Part shown: in pieces, positions 5,783 to 11,318 of the stretch
Layout of the letters: the number at the start of each line of letters is the position of its first letter
Position numbering within the stretch: position 1 is the stretch's first letter
From: an uncultured Kangiella sp.
GTDB taxonomy: Bacteria; Pseudomonadota; Gammaproteobacteria; Enterobacterales; DSM-103792
Reading direction: 5' to 3'
DNA length: 11,318 bases
NCBI GenBank assembly: GCA_946480585.1
Contig: CAMLKQ010000045.1
Span: 1 to 11,318, forward strand
Program-made: the position numbers and the translations under genes
The notes under the pieces: generated by a model
Seen by the model: only the letters and a program-made list of their open reading frames with translations
What the model was told of the DNA's origin: nothing
Database searches by the model: none

Positions 5783-8443
5783 ATGAAAATTCTAAACGCA
5801 TACCTACCCCGACTGGCGGTGGTCGCGCTGGCAGCCCTGCTGTTCGGCTGCAGCGACAGCGCCACCACGAAAACGGATCTCGACAGTGTCGACCCGTCGC
5901 AACCGGTCAGTGACTGGAAGCTGGTCTGGAACGACGAGTTCGACGGCAACAGCATCGACCTGCGCAAGTGGACCCATGAGGTCAACTGCGACGGTGGTGG
6001 CAACAACGAAGAGCAGTGCTACACCGACGCCGCCGAGAACGCCTTCGTCGCCGATGGTGTGTTGAACATCGTCGCCCGTCCGGCCGGAGAAGGCGCACCC
6101 AAGCCCTACACGTCGGCCCGGCTGAACACCCGTGACAAAGCCGATTTCAAATACGGCCGTTTCGAAATGCGCGCCAAGCTGCCGTTTGGTCAAGGCAGCT
6201 GGCCGGCATTCTGGATGATGCCGACCGACAGCGAATACGGCGGCTGGCCGCGCTCCGGTGAAATCGACATCATGGAAGCGGTCAACCTGAAGGCCGATGC
6301 GCCCGATCAGGAGGAGCCGGAAAATCGCATTCACGGCACCCTGCATTATGGTTCCGGTGCCGACGAGGCTGGCCACAAATACACCGGCAAGTCGTATAAA
6401 AAAGCCGATGGCAGCAACCCGGCTGACGATTTCCATACCTATGCCATCGAGTGGCAGGAAGGCGAAATCCGCTGGTACATGGATGGCTACCTGTATGCCA
6501 CCCAGCGCAAATCAGAAGTTCGCTACAACAGCCAAGGTGAAGCGGTTGGTCTTGCTCATCGCGGCTGGTACACGCAGTACTACGATCAAGCCACGGGCGA
6601 GCTCACCACCTACTGGGACAACTCGCCGTTTGATCAGCATTTCTATCTGATTCTGAATCTCGCGGTGGGTGGCAACTGGCCGGCCAACGTCAACGAAACT
6701 GGCATCGATGCCGAAGCGTTCGCCAATGGCCAATCGCTGCAAGTGGATTACGTCCGGGTCTACGAATGCTCGGCCGATCCGCTGACTGGCAAGGGCTGCG
6801 AAACCATTCGCCCTGGCTATGAAGATCTGGAAGATGCCTTGGTCGAAGGTGCTGCACCGATTCCGACGCCGCCGTCCAACGGCGCAGAAAACCTGACCAT
6901 TTTTGATGGCGCGCTGAATCCGAACTGGCCGGCCTGGGATTGCTGCGGCGGTTCGACGCCGGCAGTGGTTGACGATGCCGAACTTGGCCCATCGGTCGAA
7001 TTCAGTGTTGGCGCAGCACCGACCGTCAATGGCTTCATCACCCGCTCTGCCTTCATCACCGATCCGGCTGGCGTGCCGACGCCATTCGATGGCAGTGGCA
7101 TGCTGGAAAAAGGCGCCATCCGTTTTGATTTGAAAGTGGTGAGCGCACCGACCGATCCGGCGTCGGTGTGGAAATTCAAAGTCGAAAGCAATGACGGTGC
7201 GACCGCCGTCGAATTGAATCTGGCTGACGGTTATGTTGGCTCTTCGGATCCGAGCCCGGCGCTGGGGCAATGGGAGCATTACGAGTTTTCGTTGCAAATG
7301 CTCGCCGATGCCGGTCTTGATGTCTCGTCAATTGACGTTGTGATGATTTTCCCGGCGTGGGGCACTGGCAATGGCGCTGTGTACCGGATGAACAACGTCG
7401 AGATTTCGCAGGCGTCACCGCGTCTTGATCTGTTCAAGGACGCCGAAAATCCGGATTGGCCGATGTGGGATTGCTGTGGCGGTTCGACGCCGCAAGTGGT
7501 CACTGATGATGTCGATCATGGCGCCACCGCAGAGTTTTCAATTGGCGCGAGCCCGACCGTCATGGGCTTCAACACCCGGCCGGATGTTGGTGGTGGCAAC
7601 GCACCGTTTGATGCCAGCACCATCGTCGAAAATGGTGTGCTGCAATTCGACATGCGCGTGGTCAGTTTGCCGAATACGGCGAACGCACCATGGCTGCTGA
7701 AAGTGGAAGCAAACAATGCTGCGAGCGCGGTGGAAGTGAATCTGAATACCAGCCTCGAAGGCCAAAATCCGGCCGCCGGTGTCTGGCAGACCTACACCTT
7801 CAAGCTCGCGGATCTGGCAGCGGCAGGGCTCGATGTCTCGGCCATTGATGTCGTGATGGTGTTCCCGGCCTGGGGTCAGGGCGAAGGTGCGACCTATCGT
7901 ATCGACAACGCGGCGATTTACGAAGCCCCGCCGACCTTCACGCTGTACGACGAAGCACCGCGCACCGGCTGGGTGTTGTGGGATTGCTGCGCCGGTTCGG
8001 CACCGGTCTCTGTGGCCGATGATGTCGATCACGGCCAAGTCGCCGAGTTCAGTGTTGGCGCCACGCCGACCGTGCTGGGCCTCATCACCCGTTCGGCCAA
8101 CGGTGGCGGCGATCTACCGATCGATGCGACGGCTTTGGCGGACAGCGGCGTGCTGCGCTTCGATATGCGGTTGGTCAGTGCCCCGAACAATGCCTCGGCA
8201 CCGTGGCTACTGAAGATCGAATCCGATGGCGCGGCCACCGCGGTCGAAGTGAATCTGAACACCAGCATTGAAGGTGTCGATCCGGTCGCCGGTGTCTGGC
8301 AGACCTACACCTTCAATATCGCCGATCTCGCTGCAGCAGGTCTGGATGTCACCGCGATCGATGTGGTCATGGTGTTCCCGGCGTGGGGGCAGGGTGAGGG
8401 CGCGACCTATCGCATCGACAACATGGAACTGGCGCCGTTCTGA
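5783..8443 (+). CDS. GH16 endo-beta-1,3-glucanase (laminarinase) lipoprotein with three C-terminal modules
   Basis: The 886-residue protein is predicted to hydrolyse internal beta-1,3 (or mixed 1,3/1,4) glucan bonds with retention of configuration. Residues 1-23 form a lipoprotein signal with lipobox LFGC, so Cys23 should be lipidated and the enzyme anchored, probably at the outer membrane. A short linker leads to the GH16 domain (about 42-330). It holds GSWPAFWMMP (138-147) and the catalytic motif GEIDIMEAV, with nucleophile Glu160, Asp162 and acid/base Glu165. The extra residue in ExDxxE is the beta-bulge form found in laminarinases. LILNLAVGGNWP (289-300) is also typical. About 39 residues lie between YATQ (238-241) and SPFDQ, longer than usual. 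Three homologous modules of about 165-173 residues follow: 371-543, 548-714 and 718-886. Each opens with a WDCC motif and ends with a VxMxFPAWG...YRxxN pattern. They are probably carbohydrate-binding beta-sandwiches, but I cannot assign a CBM family. The start has GGAG 5 nt upstream. The receptor gene follows 89 bp later. Confidence 0.93.
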   Translation: MKILNAYLPRLAVVALAALLFGCSDSATTKTDLDSVDPSQPVSDWKLVWNDEFDGNSIDLRKWTHEVNCDGGGNNEEQCYTDAAENAFVADGVLNIVARPAGEGAPKPYTSARLNTRDKADFKYGRFEMRAKLPFGQGSWPAFWMMPTDSEYGGWPRSGEIDIMEAVNLKADAPDQEEPENRIHGTLHYGSGADEAGHKYTGKSYKKADGSNPADDFHTYAIEWQEGEIRWYMDGYLYATQRKSEVRYNSQGEAVGLAHRGWYTQYYDQATGELTTYWDNSPFDQHFYLILNLAVGGNWPANVNETGIDAEAFANGQSLQVDYVRVYECSADPLTGKGCETIRPGYEDLEDALVEGAAPIPTPPSNGAENLTIFDGALNPNWPAWDCCGGSTPAVVDDAELGPSVEFSVGAAPTVNGFITRSAFITDPAGVPTPFDGSGMLEKGAIRFDLKVVSAPTDPASVWKFKVESNDGATAVELNLADGYVGSSDPSPALGQWEHYEFSLQMLADAGLDVSSIDVVMIFPAWGTGNGAVYRMNNVEISQASPRLDLFKDAENPDWPMWDCCGGSTPQVVTDDVDHGATAEFSIGASPTVMGFNTRPDVGGGNAPFDASTIVENGVLQFDMRVVSLPNTANAPWLLKVEANNAASAVEVNLNTSLEGQNPAAGVWQTYTFKLADLAAAGLDVSAIDVVMVFPAWGQGEGATYRIDNAAIYEAPPTFTLYDEAPRTGWVLWDCCAGSAPVSVADDVDHGQVAEFSVGATPTVLGLITRSANGGGDLPIDATALADSGVLRFDMRLVSAPNNASAPWLLKIESDGAATAVEVNLNTSIEGVDPVAGVWQTYTFNIADLAAAGLDVTAIDVVMVFPAWGQGEGATYRIDNMELAPF
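6893..8440 (+). repeat. Three tandem homologous modules inside the glucanase gene
   Basis: Module A is encoded at about 6893-7411, B at 7424-7924 and C at 7934-8440. All three share the pattern WDCC(G/A)GS, then AEFS-type, GAxPTV, LNL or NLN, and FPAWG. B and C are closest: both contain EVNLNTS, GVWQTYTF, ADLAAAGLDV and VVMVFPAWGQGEGATYRIDN, and their DNA is also alike there. A is more diverged, with an extra 7-9 residues near 423-435. This suggests a later duplication producing B and C. Confidence 0.9.
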
Positions 8444-8478
8444 ATCGCCGCAGTTCCGCTCTAGCAGGAAAGCGAAAC

Positions 8479-8499
8479 GCCGGGGACAGCGTCCCCGGC
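8479..8499 (+). promoter_or_regulatory. Intergenic hairpin between glucanase and receptor genes
   Basis: GCCGGGGAC and GTCCCCGGC form a perfect 9-bp stem with an AGC loop, 36 nt past the glucanase stop and 34 nt before the receptor start. No T-run follows. It could stabilise or process the glucanase message and set a different expression level for the two genes. It may instead be a partial terminator or another intergenic repeat. Confidence 0.5.
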
Positions 8500-8532
8500 T
8501 CTGGCAACGGATACAACAAATAGCAGGCCAAT

Positions 8533-11318
8533 ATGAAAGCCATGACATTCACGCAAACACCGCTGGCCATCGCGCTGGCGATCGCGCTCGGTGGCGGTGT
8601 CACCGCACCGGCGTTTGCCGCCGAAGAACCCACTGCGAACGAGCAATCGGCAAATCCGCAATCTTCAGCAGAACCCGCTGCTGAACCAGCGGCTTCAGAA
8701 CCGGCCGCTGCCCCAACCGAATCGGCAACACCGGCGCCGCAGACCGCTGACAGCAACGCCAGCGAACCCGCTGGCACGGACGACCAAACCGCGGAAGCGG
8801 CCGCAACAGAAACGCCGGCAATCATAGAAGTGCGCGGTATCCGTGGCAGCTTGCAGCGTTCCATGCAACTGAAGCGCGACGAGTCCGGTGTGGTCGATGC
8901 GATTTCGGCCGAAGACCTGGGCAAATTTCCCGACACCAACCTCGCCGAGGCGCTGCAGCGGATCAGTGGCGTGACCATCAGCCGTTCGAATGGTGAAGGC
9001 AGCCAGATCACCGTGCGCGGTTTCGGTCCGGAGTTCAACTTGATGACGCTGAATGGTCGGCAGATGCCGGGCACCGGCTTCACCCGCTCCTACAATCTGG
9101 AAGATTTGTCGGCCGAAGGGGTGTCGCGCTTGGAGGTGTACAAAACCGCCCGCGCCGACAAACCCAGCGGCGGCCTTGGCGCCACCGTGAATATCGTGAC
9201 GACCCGGCCGTTGCAGCAGCCGGGTCAGCAGATGTCGTTCTCGGCCAAAGGCATCAATGACACCTCGAATGTCGAAGGCGATGACATCACGCCGGAATTC
9301 TCCGGCGTTTACAGCAATACCTTTGCCGATGACCGGTTCGGGGTTGGCGTATCGTTCTCGCACCAAGAACGTGATTTCCGCCGCGAGGAAGCCAATATCC
9401 AGGGCTGGGTGTTGCAGACCAACGACCAGTTGCCGGACCTGGATCCGTCGCAGGTTATCGACAATCGCAGTCGTATCACCAATGCAGCATTCTTTCCGAA
9501 AGACATGAACTTCAGCATCACCGATGTCGAGCGTGAACGCACCAATGGTCAGCTGACCCTGCAGTTTGTGCCGCACGAAGATGTCACCACCACGCTGGAT
9601 TACACCGCCACCGATGCCACCACCGGCGTCAACAGCTTCGGCTGGGGTATCTGGAACAACTTCGGCAACAACATCAATGCCTATGAACTGGATGAGAACG
9701 GCACTGCGGTATATGCCGACATCAGCGGTGACGACGGTTCATTCACCGCCAGCCGCGCGACCACCGGTGTTGAAGCCCGTTCGATAGGTTTCAATGTCGA
9801 CTGGCAGATCAACGAGGGCTGGCAGCTGGCGCTGGACTATCACGATTCCAGCAACGCCATCGACAACGGCGAAGATGACGGGCTCGGCAGTGCCGGCCAG
9901 ATCATTCTCGGCTCCAATTTGCTCGGCAGCAAAATCTATGACTTCCGCAGCGGTGAGATCCCGCATTACTACGTCAACTGGGACAACGGTGGTTATGAGC
10001 TGTTGCCGAGTGAAATGGACTCGAACTTCAGCCAGTTCATCCGCTCGCCCGGCGAGTCGGAAATCCAGCAGCTGCAGATCGATGCCAAGTGGATGAACGG
10101 CGATGCCGACAGCCCCTTGCTCAACGTCAAGTTCGGCGTCGCCAAAACCGATCAAGTGTTGAGTGGCTATAACGCCTGGAGCGGTTTGCGCGGTGGCCCG
10201 GGCTTCAGCCCGTCGTTCACCCACATTTTCCCGGACAGCATGTTTATCCGGCGCAGCACCGGCGGCATGCTCGATGCGTTCAGCGGCGGCGGCTCGGCAC
10301 TGCAGCCCGGTTACTACTACACCTTTGATTTCGACGAGGCGATTGCCCGGCAGTTGTATTACCTCACCGAAGAGGTGATGGGCGACAACCAGTATTCGAT
10401 CGATCCGTTCTTCAGTGGCATGCCATCTGTCAGCCGGGTCGAGGAAAATACCGAGTCGGTGTACGTTCAGTCGGCATGGTCGTTCGATTGGGCCGACTAT
10501 ACCTTCAACGTCAATGCCGGTGTGCGTTACGAAGAAACCACCGTGCCGAGCACGGCGATGGTACGGGTGCCGTCGCGCGTGGTGTGGGTGGCCGCATCGG
10601 AGTGGATCACCGAGTTTGAGCCGGGTCTGCAGCAGCAGGATTTCACCGGCAAATACGATGTGCTGTTGCCGATGCTCGATATCAAAACCCAGCTGTCCGA
10701 CGAGCTGGTGGCCCGCTTCTCGTGGGGCAAGTCGATCACCCGCGCACCGATTGGCCTGTTGCAGGGCGGTCGTTCGTTCAGCGGCAGCCCGAAGCTCGGT
10801 TCGCGCACGGTGTCGGAAGGCAACACGTCGTTGTTGCCGTATGAGTCGAACAACCTCGACCTGTCGCTGGAGTATTACTATGGCGACGGCAACTACGCTG
10901 CGATTGGCCTGTTCCAGAAAAAGGTCAAGAACTACGTCGATTACCAGGGCGTCAACCAGACCTATGACGGTCTGCACGATGTTTACCAGAGCGACCGTTG
11001 GAACACGGCAGTCGCTGCACTGGAAGCGGATGGCATTCAGGCAACCGACACCGCCATTTTCAATTGGTTGATCGACAACGGTTACGGCAATGCCGATGGC
11101 CAGATCGAACCGTTGGATACCGACCCGCTGATCGTTTGGCGCGTCACCAAGCCGCTGAACCTGAGTGACGAGAAAACCGTCGAAGGTATCGAGGTGGCAG
11201 CGCAGCATGTGTTCGGTGAAACCGGTTTCGGCCTCGGCTTCAATGCAACGTTGGTTGACGGCGACGTCGAATACGATCCCTACAATCTCGATCCGCAGAA
11301 CCCGTTGGTGGGCATCAG
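8533..11318 (+). CDS. TonB-dependent outer-membrane receptor (TonB-Xanth-Caul type), 3' end outside the window
   Basis: The first 928 residues are visible and the frame is open at the right edge. The protein should import glucan oligosaccharides across the outer membrane using TonB energy. Residues 1-29 are a signal peptide (cleavage near AFA-A). Residues 31-96 are an Ala/Pro/Glu-rich, positively charged-residue-free linker. The probable TonB box lies at IIEVRG (97-102). The plug (about 105-225) includes DLGKFPDTNLAEALQRISGV (128-147), ITVRGFGPEFN (159-169), LNGRQMP (173-179), RLEVYKTARADKPSGGLGA (199-217) and VNIVTTRPL. This wording fits the TIGR01782-style TonB-Xanth-Caul subfamily, often encoded in polysaccharide loci. 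The rest is beta-barrel sequence with alternating aromatic strands. The start ATG has a weak AGG 5 nt upstream; Met4 is an alternative. It lies 89 bp after the glucanase and is probably co-transcribed. Substrate specificity is inferred from that neighbour. Confidence 0.92.
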   Translation, partial: MKAMTFTQTPLAIALAIALGGGVTAPAFAAEEPTANEQSANPQSSAEPAAEPAASEPAAAPTESATPAPQTADSNASEPAGTDDQTAEAAATETPAIIEVRGIRGSLQRSMQLKRDESGVVDAISAEDLGKFPDTNLAEALQRISGVTISRSNGEGSQITVRGFGPEFNLMTLNGRQMPGTGFTRSYNLEDLSAEGVSRLEVYKTARADKPSGGLGATVNIVTTRPLQQPGQQMSFSAKGINDTSNVEGDDITPEFSGVYSNTFADDRFGVGVSFSHQERDFRREEANIQGWVLQTNDQLPDLDPSQVIDNRSRITNAAFFPKDMNFSITDVERERTNGQLTLQFVPHEDVTTTLDYTATDATTGVNSFGWGIWNNFGNNINAYELDENGTAVYADISGDDGSFTASRATTGVEARSIGFNVDWQINEGWQLALDYHDSSNAIDNGEDDGLGSAGQIILGSNLLGSKIYDFRSGEIPHYYVNWDNGGYELLPSEMDSNFSQFIRSPGESEIQQLQIDAKWMNGDADSPLLNVKFGVAKTDQVLSGYNAWSGLRGGPGFSPSFTHIFPDSMFIRRSTGGMLDAFSGGGSALQPGYYYTFDFDEAIARQLYYLTEEVMGDNQYSIDPFFSGMPSVSRVEENTESVYVQSAWSFDWADYTFNVNAGVRYEETTVPSTAMVRVPSRVVWVAASEWITEFEPGLQQQDFTGKYDVLLPMLDIKTQLSDELVARFSWGKSITRAPIGLLQGGRSFSGSPKLGSRTVSEGNTSLLPYESNNLDLSLEYYYGDGNYAAIGLFQKKVKNYVDYQGVNQTYDGLHDVYQSDRWNTAVAALEADGIQATDTAIFNWLIDNGYGNADGQIEPLDTDPLIVWRVTKPLNLSDEKTVEGIEVAAQHVFGETGFGLGFNATLVDGDVEYDPYNLDPQNPLVGI

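Noticed and set aside
9739..11208. Long 489-codon open frame on the minus strand
   Set aside because: It lies wholly antisense to the TonB-dependent receptor, whose plug and barrel sequence is clear. High GC and biased third positions create long shadow frames.

Overview
The window is GC-rich bacterial DNA, most likely from a gammaproteobacterium. The TonB-dependent receptor has the plug style common in Xanthomonadales, Alteromonadales/Cellvibrionales-like bacteria and Caulobacter. The sugar symporter reads very close to the Vibrio sodium/galactose transporter. The left edge carries palindromic intergenic repeats of the GTAG/REP kind known from Pseudomonas and Stenotrophomonas. The genus cannot be fixed from the sequence alone.

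Layout. Positions 1-368 hold no convincing gene but several consecutive perfect or near-perfect hairpins. A two-gene minus-strand operon follows: signal peptidase I (lepB, 1007-1660) and a secreted DUF1287 protein (369-1007), joined by a TGATG stop/start overlap. A Rho-independent terminator (1840-1877) closes the next minus-strand gene, a sodium/sugar symporter of the SSS family (1897-3456). Its upstream gap carries a perfect 20-bp palindrome. Further right on the minus strand is an AraC-family regulator with a multi-pass membrane N-terminus (3857-5029). A 753-bp divergent intergenic region (5030-5782) separates it from two plus-strand genes: a GH16 laminarinase lipoprotein with three tandem C-terminal modules (5783-8443), and a TonB-dependent receptor that runs off the right edge (8533 to beyond 11318).

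How the genes fit together. Positions 1897-11318 look like a compact beta-1,3-glucan (laminarin-type) utilisation locus. The lipid-anchored GH16 enzyme would cut the polysaccharide at the cell surface and the TonB-dependent receptor would take oligosaccharides across the outer membrane. The SSS symporter would import the sugar released inside the cell envelope, and the membrane-bound AraC protein is a candidate sensor-regulator. No inner periplasmic glucosidase is visible; it may lie beyond the right edge. The functional link is inferred from gene families and adjacency. The lepB/DUF1287 operon looks like an unrelated neighbour.

The least ordinary items are the triplicated modules, each carrying a vicinal Cys-Cys (WDCC); the 66-residue Ala/Pro/Glu linker in the receptor; the 20-bp palindrome, with matching TTGAACG half-sites upstream of the glucanase; and the cluster of unrelated palindromes at the left edge. 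I found no CRISPR array, tRNA, rRNA, IS element or phage gene.
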